A program made the position numbers and the translations under genes. A stretch of 64,000 bases of DNA from an uncultured Mediterraneibacter sp. (GTDB lineage: Bacteria; Bacillota; Clostridia; Lachnospirales; Lachnospiraceae). How positions within the stretch are numbered: position 1 is the stretch's first letter; each line of letters begins with the position of its first letter. A model generated the notes under the pieces. That model was not told the origin of the DNA, ran no database searches, and saw only the letters and a program-made list of their open reading frames with translations. The stretch covers positions 47,291 through 111,290 of the forward strand of contig CALWQP010000005.1 of assembly GCA_944383695.1 (NCBI GenBank), given 5' to 3'. This document shows positions 6,324 through 13,801 of this stretch, piece after piece.

Positions 6324-6880
6324 CATTTGAAGAAAGATTGGAACAAGAGGAATGGTGGACTGAACAGGAAAGTCTCTTGAATTTGTCGAATATCAATATG
6401 CCCCCAGACTACTATAACGGAAGTGAATGGGATTGGATCGGTGAGATTACTGCCTACATATTCAGAGAACCGGAAACTTGGCAGGATATATACAGAGAGT
6501 ATCTTGTTAGGGCACAACAACAAGGAAATGCGGAACATACAAGACTGAATTATTACCGAGATGAAGAGGGATATATCCGCAGGGAGAGGGAAGATGAAAC
6601 TTATTTGCAGATAAGCACAACAACGGCAGATGTCGCTGTACTTAAAAGGGTTGGAGAATGGATGTGTGTGAACAGTATAAAGTTTCGCTTGGAATATCTG
6701 GTCTACTGCGAGATGATCTCAGACCAACGTATTCAATGGCTGAAACGAATGGAGACGTGTATAGAGAAAGAGTTCTCAGAAGTGCATAGAGTTAGGATGG
6801 CTCATGGACTGGAAGAGGCACAATTTAACAAAACAGAGGTGTTCTATGATTTCTTGAACACTGTATACATCATACTTTGA
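6320..6880 (+). CDS. Hypothetical acidic protein of element 2 (186 aa)
   Basis: Not recognised. The GTG at 6320 overlaps the previous stop codon and follows a GGAGGTGGGAAA site; an upstream frame extension to 6269 lacks a site. The product begins MTFEERLEQEEWWTEQESLL, is rich in Glu, Trp and Tyr (for example YNGSEWDWIGEITAYIF) and has a helical C-terminal half with a Cys and several aromatic residues. There is no membrane helix. It lies 14 bp upstream of the DUF1643 gene in the same direction and is probably co-transcribed with it. Confidence 0.65.
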   Translation: MTFEERLEQEEWWTEQESLLNLSNINMPPDYYNGSEWDWIGEITAYIFREPETWQDIYREYLVRAQQQGNAEHTRLNYYRDEEGYIRREREDETYLQISTTTADVAVLKRVGEWMCVNSIKFRLEYLVYCEMISDQRIQWLKRMETCIEKEFSEVHRVRMAHGLEEAQFNKTEVFYDFLNTVYIIL

Positions 6881-6894
6881 ATAGGAGGATTACC

Positions 6895-7476
6895 ATGGAA
6901 AATACAGTAAAACAGACAGGACTTTTAGAGAAGACAGGAGTTTTTGACGAAGAATTGAAGAACAGATATGAACTTCATTTGACCTACAATGGTGTGAAAG
7001 GTAAAAGAGTACTTGTGATCTGTATGAATCCGGCTAGTGATAATATACAGGTCTTTGATAGCACTACAAATTACCTGCTTAATAATTTTGGGATGATGGG
7101 GTACTCGGACATAACAGTCTGGAATCTTTTTTCAAGAATATGCACTAAGCTGAAACCTTCTGAAATCACAGACAACAACAGAAACATGGAATATCTAAAA
7201 GAACTGTTACAGTCGTCATATGACGCGATCGTGATAAGCTGGGGGTGTACTTTCATAGGGAATAAGAAAGTGGAGGCGGCAAAAAAAGAAGTTCTTGAGT
7301 TGTTACAGCCTTTTGAAAAACAGGTGTATGAAGTTGTGGATAAGGAGGGGAGATACTCGAAACTTTCATATACTCATGTACTCTTTGCAGGACAGAGATA
7401 TAGTGGAAGGTGGGATTTGAGACGAGTGAAATTAAAAAAAGAGGATAAGAGCATTACAAAAAAGAAAAGTAAATAG
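6895..7476 (+). CDS. DUF1643-family protein (193 aa)
   Basis: DUF1643 proteins share a Rossmann-like core starting with a strand that ends in MNPS/A, then SWG near the end. Here GKRVLVICMNPASDN lies near residues 37-51, the segment FGMMGYSDITVWNLF follows, and YDAIVISWGC closes the core. The start at 6895 has a perfect AGGAGG site; an extension to 6877 does not. The C-terminus (from KLKKEDKSIT on) is very basic. DUF1643 genes are frequent in phages, defence islands and mobile elements; their biochemical role is not established. It is the last gene of the 5754-7476 operon. Confidence 0.75.
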   Translation: MENTVKQTGLLEKTGVFDEELKNRYELHLTYNGVKGKRVLVICMNPASDNIQVFDSTTNYLLNNFGMMGYSDITVWNLFSRICTKLKPSEITDNNRNMEYLKELLQSSYDAIVISWGCTFIGNKKVEAAKKEVLELLQPFEKQVYEVVDKEGRYSKLSYTHVLFAGQRYSGRWDLRRVKLKKEDKSITKKKSK

Positions 7477-7515
7477 TTGACAAAATCTATAAAATACAAA
7501 ATATTGTTGTTCTGC

Positions 7516-7544
7516 TTGACAAGTGCGCTTGGAATTGGTATTCT
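7516..7544 (+). promoter_or_regulatory. Sigma-A-type promoter candidate for the replication/integration operon
   Basis: TTGACA (7516-7521), a 17-bp spacer and TATTCT (7539-7544). It would start a transcript about 345 bases before the AbrB-like gene at 7897, leaving a long untranslated leader. Another TTGACA lies at 7477-7482 with a poorer -10. Position 7477-7896 contains no gene that I can firmly support. Confidence 0.45.
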
Positions 7545-7821
7545 TGAATCACAATTGAAAACGATGAAAGCCAAGCAAAGACTTGTTTCTATAAGAAAAA
7601 AGTGGAGCCGTAGAGCAGTTAAAGAATAAAAAAATCAGAAACAAGTCGTGTCTCTGACAGTACATTCCAGAGAAGAGGACGCCCAGTAGATAAAATCTGA
7701 AACGTTAAGGAACGTGATGGGTTGCGAGTATGCAGAGCACAGGTGGCACATGAATGTAAGCTGATAGCCGGAAAGAATTATGAAAGTCGGTTTATTTGTT
7801 GTACATTCTGTGCTAGCTGTG

Positions 7822-7845
7822 CTCTTTTTTGTTGCCAAAAAAGAG
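7822..7845. other. AT-rich hairpin in the leader of the 7897 gene
   Basis: CTCTTTTTT and AAAAAAGAG form a perfect 9-bp stem with the loop GTTGCC, ending 51 bp before the start codon of the next gene. It could be a regulatory leader element or a weak terminator on the opposite strand. Confidence 0.35.
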
Positions 7846-7896
7846 AACGCCTTTCCTCTGTTTTCGGTTGAAATTAAGGAAGAAGGAGGTATCACA

Positions 7897-8310
7897 ATGA
7901 TTGATACAAAAAACTTTCAGCCACTAAATGTGGAAGAAACAGGCAACAAGAAACACGGTGGGCGTAAGGGAGTGCTAAGCCTAATATGTTCCAAGAACGG
8001 AAATCGGCTGATGATTTCAAAAGAACTGGCGGAAACATTGGACTTGGCTGATACGGTAAAGATAGGTTTTATAGGAGAGAACCTTGTCCTTGGAAAACAC
8101 TTACCGGGAGATTCAAACGAGTTTTCTTTAAAAAAGCAGGGAAAAAAGTTAATTGTATATTCTGCGGAAGTGGTTCATACCGTGGCTGAGAAGCAACAGC
8201 TTGACTTTACTGATAAAGTTGCGTTTACCTGGTACAAATCGACGATAGACGAATATGACGGTGTCGCGGTGGCACTGTTTAACCCGGAGGTGCATGATGA
8301 TGAAGAGTAA
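7897..8310 (+). CDS. Possible AbrB-like (swapped-hairpin) protein (137 aa)
   Basis: Starts at ATG 7897 behind AAGGAGG; the open frame extends upstream to 7780 but without a usable site. Two similar units are visible: residues 37-65 (GNRLMISKELAETLDLADTV then KIGFIGENLVLGK) and about 89-125. The first resembles the strand-helix-strand pattern of AbrB/SpoVT domains. The assignment rests on this pattern only. It overlaps the start of the DUF927 gene and is probably a regulator or partner of the replication module. The C-terminus is acidic (EVHDDEE). Confidence 0.5.
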   Translation: MIDTKNFQPLNVEETGNKKHGGRKGVLSLICSKNGNRLMISKELAETLDLADTVKIGFIGENLVLGKHLPGDSNEFSLKKQGKKLIVYSAEVVHTVAEKQQLDFTDKVAFTWYKSTIDEYDGVAVALFNPEVHDDEE

Positions 8311-10087
8311 CAATACATCCGTTAAGACTGCGTACGTAATTGACAGTTCCGTGGCAATACGGAATGGTCAGTATGGGAAATGGGAATACAGGAAGAGTGA
8401 GGCACCAAGATTTGTTCCTATGGGTGCAGCCGTCTATTTAAAATCGATTAGTGTGGATGCTGATACTCTTGAAAGAACGTTAAATTTGACATTTGTGGAC
8501 GCACAAGAAAAAGAAGTGCACCTTGTCCTTGAACGGAAAAATCTATCGGAACAGGGAGTGCTTTCGTTACTCGCTCAAGGCGTTCAGGTAACAAAGAAAA
8601 CGGCAAGCACCTTGGTCACTTCGTTGATGAATCAAGAGCCAACTGTTCCATGTGAAATAAGGCATAAGGAACTCGGCTTTCGTATGTTTGAAGAGAAAAG
8701 GGTATTCTTTGGCGGAAAAGGAGTCAATGTGGAAAGCATTTATTGCGGAAATCTGCTCATTAAGCCGACAGGCAGTTTTGACGCGTGGAAAGAGATGGTG
8801 CAAACGGAAGTTCTAGGAACCAACCTCGAAACAATTGTCGCAATAGCGGCGGCGGCTCCTGTCATCGATTTTTTGAAGGAAGAAATTCACACGGGAAATA
8901 TCATAGCTTCTCTTGTCGCGGAGTCTTCAACCGGAAAAACCACGGCGGGGTGCCTTGCAGTGTCTCTGGGAAGTAAGTGCAGTTTTGCAGGAGACAGCAT
9001 GGTGTCAACATTCGCGGACAGCAAAAATTCGCTTATGCATTCTATTTTTTCCTCGTATCCGATGCTGATAGATGAGGGCAGCCTGATCCGCTATAATCCC
9101 ACTTCACTGATTTACGAACTCGCAGAAGGAAAAGAAAGAGGCAGATTGAATAAAGAGTTAGAAAAAGCTGCCTCCCGTACATTCTCAACGGCTATTTTTC
9201 TGACGTCAGAGAAAAGTATCCTAAGTCTTTGCGATGAGAATACAGGCCTGTATGTCCGATGTCTGGAGTTCGAAAATGTGGTCTGGACTTCATCCGCAGA
9301 CAGTGCAGACAAAATAAAAAAAGTCTGTGAACAGCACTATGGATTTATTGTTCCTCTCATTGCTGAGTATTTATTGACGGCAGACCGTGATGAGCTTATA
9401 AAGAGCTATTGGAAATATCAACAAAAAATCGTAGAACACGTCAGAACCAGGGGGGAAAATACACCTCTGACAGAACGAATCTCGAAGAGTGTCGCGATGA
9501 TTTTGCTTGCGGCAGACGTTTTTGCCGAAGTGACAGAATTAAAGTTGAATGTGCCTCGCGTTTGTATGTTTGTCCTGGTAAATAGTCTGATGTCAGAAGG
9601 CAAAACGCTTGATATAGGACAAAGAGCTTTGGAATATCTGAGGCAGTACATTGCTGTTAACGATTTCAAATTTGTGAAAGGGAAGCCGGATACAAATGAA
9701 TTAACCGCCGTACCACCTGACTGCAAAGGAAGACTCCAGAATATACGTCCCAAGCTTCTTCCAGATGGAAAGAGGGCAATACAGGAAGTGTTGTTACCCG
9801 AGATTGTTTTTGAAGAAATTTTAGCTGAGGGTGGATTCCCGGACAAAAAAGTTGTGCTAAAAAAATTAAAAGAAGCAGGATATCTTGCCTGCGATAAAGA
9901 CAGATACCTTTCCAGGTTTACTATTGCTAATTCGCCGGCTGTACGAGGGTACAGAATATATCTCACAGCGGAAAAAGATACAGGCTTTGACGAGAGCGAG
10001 TTTGTAAACCTAAAGGAGGAAGAGGCGAAAGGCATAGAGCAGATATTTGCGAAAGGAGGAAATCAGAATGTGGAAGAGAAGGTATGA
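8297..10087 (+). CDS. DUF927-family P-loop ATPase, probable replication helicase of element 2
   Basis: About 596 residues. The Walker A motif (ESSTGKTT, encoded at 8921-8944) and Walker B motif (PMLIDEG, 9059-9079) are clear. The surrounding sequence (FRMFEEKRVFFGG, then GNIIASLVAESSTGKTTAG, and LNKELEKAASRTFSTAIFLT) matches DUF927 proteins, P-loop ATPases that resemble phage D5-type/SF3 helicases and are common in integrative elements. Three consecutive ATGs (8294, 8297, 8300) follow a GGAGG site, and 8297 has the best spacing. It overlaps the AbrB-like gene and the following 104-residue gene. It most likely unwinds or initiates replication of the excised element; no primase motif is evident. 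Confidence 0.8.
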   Translation: MMKSNNTSVKTAYVIDSSVAIRNGQYGKWEYRKSEAPRFVPMGAAVYLKSISVDADTLERTLNLTFVDAQEKEVHLVLERKNLSEQGVLSLLAQGVQVTKKTASTLVTSLMNQEPTVPCEIRHKELGFRMFEEKRVFFGGKGVNVESIYCGNLLIKPTGSFDAWKEMVQTEVLGTNLETIVAIAAAAPVIDFLKEEIHTGNIIASLVAESSTGKTTAGCLAVSLGSKCSFAGDSMVSTFADSKNSLMHSIFSSYPMLIDEGSLIRYNPTSLIYELAEGKERGRLNKELEKAASRTFSTAIFLTSEKSILSLCDENTGLYVRCLEFENVVWTSSADSADKIKKVCEQHYGFIVPLIAEYLLTADRDELIKSYWKYQQKIVEHVRTRGENTPLTERISKSVAMILLAADVFAEVTELKLNVPRVCMFVLVNSLMSEGKTLDIGQRALEYLRQYIAVNDFKFVKGKPDTNELTAVPPDCKGRLQNIRPKLLPDGKRAIQEVLLPEIVFEEILAEGGFPDKKVVLKKLKEAGYLACDKDRYLSRFTIANSPAVRGYRIYLTAEKDTGFDESEFVNLKEEEAKGIEQIFAKGGNQNVEEKV

Positions 10088-10382
10088 ATTAACAAGAGCA
10101 GATTTCAGAAACACAGTAAATCTGAAAAAAGTTTCAAATGGAGGAATTGAAAAGGCAGTTAAAGAGGTTCTGGGAGATGGTGTGGCGGTCGTCGTCGGGA
10201 GTGACTATTACGAGTATTACGTTCTTGAAAAGCCAAGAAGAGGACAACTGATCGACATTGGAAGAAAAATCAGTTTTCATTGCCCTGAGTTGCGGAACTG
10301 TGCGCGTATTTATATACCGAGGAAAGAAGGGCGTAAGCCAATCCGACAAATTTTCAAAAAAATCAGAGAGGAGGAAGCGTAA
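10068..10382 (+). CDS. Small basic protein upstream of the integrase (104 aa)
   Basis: The ATG at 10068 follows AAAGGAGG and overlaps the end of the DUF927 gene by 20 bases; its stop overlaps the integrase start (TAATG). The product begins MWKRRYELTRADFRNTVNLK, contains GDGVAVVVGSDYYEYYVLEK, and ends in a Lys/Arg-rich stretch (RKPIRQIFKKIREEEA). Small basic proteins translated together with an integrase are often excisionases or recombination directionality factors, but no Xis-type helix-turn-helix can be pointed to. The role is therefore an inference from position. Confidence 0.6.
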   Translation: MWKRRYELTRADFRNTVNLKKVSNGGIEKAVKEVLGDGVAVVVGSDYYEYYVLEKPRRGQLIDIGRKISFHCPELRNCARIYIPRKEGRKPIRQIFKKIREEEA

Positions 10383-11572
10383 TGCAAGTGAGAAAAATTG
10401 CGGGGTCTGTAAGACCTCGCCCATCTAAAGAAAATGTAAAATATTATGATCTGATACTGGAATTAGGACGTGATCCGCTGACGGGAGAACGGAAAAGGGT
10501 GAGGTTTAAGTCGAACAGCGATTCCAGAGAAGAAGCAGAGAATATGCTCATTTTGAAGAAAGCGGAATATTTGTCCGGTGAAATGCTCATGCCAGATGAG
10601 AGAACTGTTTCAGAGTTTATGGATGAATACTTGATAGACTACGTGGCAGTACAGAGCAGTCCGGCTACTTTTCGCGACTATAAAACGAATATAGACAGAT
10701 ACATTAAGCCTATGTTTGGAAAAGTTAAGCTGCAGGAGTTGAAACAAGCAAGAATACAGCAGGTGTATAATCAGTGGCGCATTAAATCTAATGCTAGCGA
10801 CAAACCTTTAAAAGCGGAATCAATCCGACATATTAATCGAATATTGAAAGCAGCGCTTAATAAGGCGTGCGAATTGGGATATATCAAATATAATCCCACC
10901 AAAAACGTGAAGATAGGAAAAGATTTGGTAACAAAGCACGTGGATGTATACACTACAGAAGAAATCAAATTGTTAAAGAAAACGGTAAAAGGAACGGATA
11001 TGGAACTTCCAGTTGCGCTCTTGTTTGATTGTGTCATGAGGAGAGGAGAACTTCTGGGATTGTGTTTTGATGATGTAGATTTTGAGAAGCGGACGGTTAC
11101 TATTCAACACTCATGGGTGGAGTCAGAGGATAGTAAGAAGCCAGTGCTAAAAGATTGTAAGACGGATGGGTCTTACCGTAAAATGGTAGTCAGCGAGGAA
11201 ACTATGAAGCTGTTAAAGCGTCAGCAGTTGTTGTGTAAACAGATTTGTCTAAGAGAGGGGAAGCGATTTACAGGAAAACAACGCGTAGTGTGTAAGCAGA
11301 ATGGTGATCCATTTCTTCCTAAAAGTTTTACGGCAAAGTGGATTGATACATTAAAGAAATACGGTCTTAGGCATATAAAACTGCATGGGACACGGCATAG
11401 TGCAATCTCGTGGCTGTTGTCACAGGGAATTCCGTTACATATCGTGCAAGCTAGAGCGGGCCATCAGGATCCAAAGATTACGCTGTCTGTGTATAGTCAT
11501 GTAGCAAAAGAGGATGAAGGAGTGGTAGCTGACCTGTTGGATGCAAAGCTGTTTTGTGCAGTCAATGAGTAG
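10382..11572 (+). CDS. int: Tyrosine recombinase (integrase) of element 2
   Basis: A 396-residue integrase of the Tn916/phage type. Residues 1-65 form the arm-binding domain, about 74-180 the SAM-like core-binding domain (TVSEFMDEYLIDYV), and 190-380 the catalytic domain. The catalytic set is complete: Arg220 (MRRGELLGL), Lys260, His335 and Arg338 (LHGTRH), His361 (AGH) and nucleophile Tyr371 (SVYSH). It is translationally coupled to the preceding small gene (TAATG) with a GAGGAGG site. It lies 440 bp from the right att site. It should catalyse integration into, and with a helper excision from, the tRNA-Lys 3' end. Confidence 0.95.
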   Translation: MQVRKIAGSVRPRPSKENVKYYDLILELGRDPLTGERKRVRFKSNSDSREEAENMLILKKAEYLSGEMLMPDERTVSEFMDEYLIDYVAVQSSPATFRDYKTNIDRYIKPMFGKVKLQELKQARIQQVYNQWRIKSNASDKPLKAESIRHINRILKAALNKACELGYIKYNPTKNVKIGKDLVTKHVDVYTTEEIKLLKKTVKGTDMELPVALLFDCVMRRGELLGLCFDDVDFEKRTVTIQHSWVESEDSKKPVLKDCKTDGSYRKMVVSEETMKLLKRQQLLCKQICLREGKRFTGKQRVVCKQNGDPFLPKSFTAKWIDTLKKYGLRHIKLHGTRHSAISWLLSQGIPLHIVQARAGHQDPKITLSVYSHVAKEDEGVVADLLDAKLFCAVNE

Positions 11573-11731
11573 GACAGAATTCTTTGGCGCGGAATACGCA
11601 AGCCGAAACAGAGTGAAAGCGTAAAGAACGGGCGAAAAACAGTAGGTGTACAAGCTCCTGTTACCCTAATTACTATACTGGGTTAGAATATTTTGGGAAT
11701 CTCAGCTTTGCGTAGCGCAGACGGAGAAACC

Positions 11732-11822
11732 CGAAAACCCGATTTCCCGCCGCAAAAAGTGAAGTGAACGGAAAAGACTTTCTGGATTTTCCGAACTTCA
11801 CTGGCGGGAAAACGGGATTTCG
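11732..11822. repeat. Long imperfect inverted repeat between integrase and att
   Basis: The left arm begins CGAAAACCCGATTTCCCGCC, and the right arm read in reverse begins CGAAATCCCGTTTTCCCGCC. The match continues through AGTGAAGT and CGGAAAA with a six-base bulge, giving about 38 paired positions. The location in the non-coding right end of the element suggests a recombination or origin structure (single-strand origin, oriT or arm-site cluster). No gene is seen in 11573-12255. Confidence 0.55.
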
Positions 11823-11906
11823 TGGTTTGGAAGTGTGCGAGCAAGCAAAGCTTGCGAGAGAATGAAGCTTGTTTGAGGCAGGAAAAAGTTGTTGGAAATG
11901 GCTGGT

Positions 11907-11924
11907 CGCGAAATTCGTCGCGGG
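11907..11924. repeat. Candidate integrase arm-type repeat, right end
   Basis: CGCGAAATTCGTCGCGGG, matching 2558-2575 at 16 of 18 positions in the same orientation, 88 bp inside the right att copy. Confidence 0.4.
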
Positions 11925-12011
11925 ATTTTGAAGGAAAAATTGCTTGAAAAATGCAAATGTCTAGGGGGAACCTATACTAAAAAATTGTCGCAGAAATTAC
12001 TCCGTGATTGT

Positions 12012-12079
12012 CTCTTAATCAGGGTGTCCAGGGTTCGAACCCCTGATCGCGCACTTGGAAATCGCTGTTTTTGCGGACA
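12012..12079 (+). repeat. att site 2: tRNA-Lys(CUU) 3'-end fragment
   Basis: Direct copy of 2359-2426 with one mismatch (position 48 of the repeat). It also lacks the 5' half of the tRNA, so it is the attachment site at the far end of the array and not the functional gene. To its right the sequence returns to the chromosomal backbone. Confidence 0.88.
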
Positions 12080-12082
12080 AGA

Positions 12083-12106
12083 AGCCGCGGGGATGGCGGT
12101 TTTTTT
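12083..12106 (+). terminator. tRNA-associated intrinsic terminator, copy 2
   Basis: CCGC/GCGG stem and seven T's, a copy of the hairpin at 2432-2455. On the uninterrupted chromosome it would end the tRNA-Lys transcript. Confidence 0.55.
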
Positions 12107-12126
12107 CGTGCAGCAATGAGCAGCGC

Positions 12127-12192
12127 GGAAAATGAGAAGAAAGCCCCCAGGGAAGTGCTTGCATTTCCCTGGGGGCTTTCTTCTCATTTTCC
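12127..12192. terminator. Perfect 28-bp inverted repeat, bidirectional terminator
   Basis: Arms 12127-12154 and 12165-12192 pair without mismatch around a ten-base loop. The core is AGCCCCCAGGGAA/TTCCCTGGGGGCT, flanked by A-rich and T-rich stretches on both sides, so it can end transcripts from either strand. It separates the tRNA-Lys/att region from the convergent dehydrogenase gene. The length of perfect pairing is unusual for a terminator. Confidence 0.75.
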
Positions 12193-12255
12193 ATGTGGCG
12201 AATGCCACGACCGAGGTGGAGCGTTAGCGGAATCGAGGTGCGCTGCCCATTGCGC

Positions 12256-13194
12256 CTATTCTACACCCATAAAGTCTTTTATCTGTCCTGCGATGATCTT
12301 CATCAGTCTCTGTCTCGCTTCCACAGCAGCCCACGCGATATGCGGGGTGATGAACAGTCTCTCCTTATCTCTGACGTTTAAAAACGGGCTGTCTTTTGCC
12401 ATGGGTTCCACAGACAGCACATCCAGACCGGCCGCCCTGATCTCGCCTGAGTTCAGGGCATCGGCAAGGTCAGCCTCATTTATGATAGGACCTCTCCCGG
12501 CATTCAGCAGGATGGCGTCGGATTTCATCTTACGGAATGCGTCTGCATTCATCAGACCTTCTGTGTATTCGTTCAGCGGAGCGTGGATGGACAAAATATC
12601 AGATTTCGCCAGCAGGGTATCGAAATCTACCTGATGATATCCGTCCTGCGCAGGCGCTCCGGATGCGGAATAATAAATAACTCTTGCTCCGAACATTCCT
12701 GCAATGTCAGCTACCCTGCGGCCGATGGCGCCAAGACCGAGGATTCCCCAGGTCATGCCGTTCATTTCCCGGAAAGTGCGGGCAAAATGAGTAAAGATGC
12801 GGTCGTTTATGTAACCGCCGGTTTTCACATAATCATCGTAATAGCGCAGATTTTCCAAAAGGTAAAACAGCATTGCGAATGTGTGTTGTGCCACGGATTC
12901 TGTTGACTATCCTGCTACATTGCGCCACGCGATCCCCCGCTCTGCAAGATAATCTTTGTCGAGATTGTTCGTTCCTGTGGCCGCCACGCAGACAAGTTTC
13001 AGTTTCTCTGCGGTTGAGATGGTCTGTTCATTGATGAGGACTTTGTTCACTACCAGTACGTCTGCATCTGTCACGCGGTTCGGTGCTTCTGCAGAAGAGG
13101 TGAAGGGATATTTTACGACCTCCCCTATCTTCTCGAATTGCGCGTAATCAATGTCATCGCCAAGAGTGCTGGCGTCTAAAAATATGATCTTCAT
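12256..13194 (-). pseudogene. D-2-hydroxyacid dehydrogenase interrupted by an amber codon
   Basis: The full frame would be 312 residues, the normal length of the family (glycerate, hydroxypyruvate and related NAD-dependent dehydrogenases). A single TAG at 12909-12907 stops it after NVAG (residue 95), where homologues continue with YST(D/E)SVAQHTFAM; the sequence after TAG reads STESVAQHTFAM in the same frame. The NAD-binding glycine motif GLGAIGRR, the catalytic Arg region LLNAGRGPIINEADL, and the catalytic His (ITPHIAWAA) are intact. The start has an AAGGAGG site. One substitution in a Tyr codon explains the stop. It could be a recent pseudogene, a strain-specific mutation or a sequencing error. 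Confidence 0.85.
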
Positions 13195-13399
13195 AGAATT
13201 ATGAACCTCCTTGTTAAATCTGTTGTTTAGTATAACATATTTCTCACTGCCATATTGTTTTTAATTATAGCCATGTGCACTGATACGAATGATCAGTGCC
13301 AATGTAAAGAAACTGTGAAAATTGTCTGACCTTACTTGCCATGTGTAAAGGGATTACGGTATATTGAGTACAACTATCAGACAGCAGGAGGAATAAGTT

Positions 13400-13801
13400 A
13401 TGAGTGGCTTTTTTTCACATTCCAGCAGCAGGAGAAGATACCCTGATCCTAATATGAGAGGAGCACACTACAAAAAGAGAGGGTTGTTCGGAATGTTCTC
13501 CGGATTGGGAAGCGGATTCAGTTCCCGCAGTTCCCGGGGATACTATGGGCAGGGTTATCCGAACCAGGGCTATCCAAACCAAGGATATCCAAATCCAGGG
13601 GCATTCCAACCGACGGCTCCTTCAGCCGGAGGGGAGGCGGTATGCCCGAAGTGCGGTACCTCTGTGCCGGCAGGATCTAAGTTCTGGCTGTCCTGCGGCG
13701 AGAAAATGGAGTCCAATGCAGTATTCTGCCAAAACTGCGGAAGACCCCTCCCGGCGGGAGCGAAGTTCTGTTCTGAGTGCGGAACACCGGTCCAGAGATG
13801 A
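13400..13801 (+). CDS. Double zinc-ribbon protein with Gly-Tyr-Pro repeats (133 aa)
   Basis: The N-terminal half is low-complexity, Ser/Arg/Gly-rich, with three tandem GYPNQ/GYPNP units (about residues 52-66). The C-terminal half has two zinc ribbons: CPKCG...KFWLSCG and CQNCG...KFCSECG. In the first ribbon the third cysteine is replaced by Trp (KFWLSCG instead of KFCxxCG), so it has only three metal ligands. The start follows GCAGGAGGAAT. The stop codon overlaps the start of the kinase gene, so the two are co-translated. Zinc-ribbon proteins often act as adaptors; this one may be a partner or substrate of the kinase. Confidence 0.8.
   Translation: MSGFFSHSSSRRRYPDPNMRGAHYKKRGLFGMFSGLGSGFSSRSSRGYYGQGYPNQGYPNQGYPNPGAFQPTAPSAGGEAVCPKCGTSVPAGSKFWLSCGEKMESNAVFCQNCGRPLPAGAKFCSECGTPVQR

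Larger units (their letters stand above)
2359..12079. mobile_element. Integrative element 2 in tRNA-Lys (about 9.7 kb), uncharacterised
   Basis: Bounded by direct 68-bp tRNA-Lys 3'-end repeats. It carries a tyrosine integrase at its right end next to att, a DUF927 replication-type ATPase, two XRE repressors in divergent settings, a DUF1643 protein, a zinc-ribbon protein, a coiled-coil protein, several tiny membrane proteins and a series of unrecognised ORFs. No relaxase, coupling protein, type IV secretion, capsid, terminase or tail gene is present. The layout (repressor, replication ATPase, integrase, cargo) resembles a phage satellite or a mobilisable integrative element. Confidence 0.8.

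Noticed and set aside
7477..7629. TTG-started 50-codon frame after DUF1643
   Set aside because: It reads as a plausible small membrane peptide, but the TTG is part of a TTGACA promoter-like sequence and there is no good ribosome binding site. Kept only as a remark in the leader finding.
12071..12634. 187-codon plus-strand frame opposite the dehydrogenase
   Set aside because: Antisense to a gene with clear family motifs; contains the large hairpin; no start signal.
12907..12909. TAG in the dehydrogenase read as pyrrolysine or a programmed read-through
   Set aside because: No PYLIS-like structure or pyl gene is seen and the position is a normal Tyr in the family; a point mutation is simpler.
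13540..13600. Short tandem DNA repeats (GYPNQ units) as a possible CRISPR or minisatellite
   Set aside because: Three in-frame 15-bp units inside a coding gene, without spacers; they are protein repeats.
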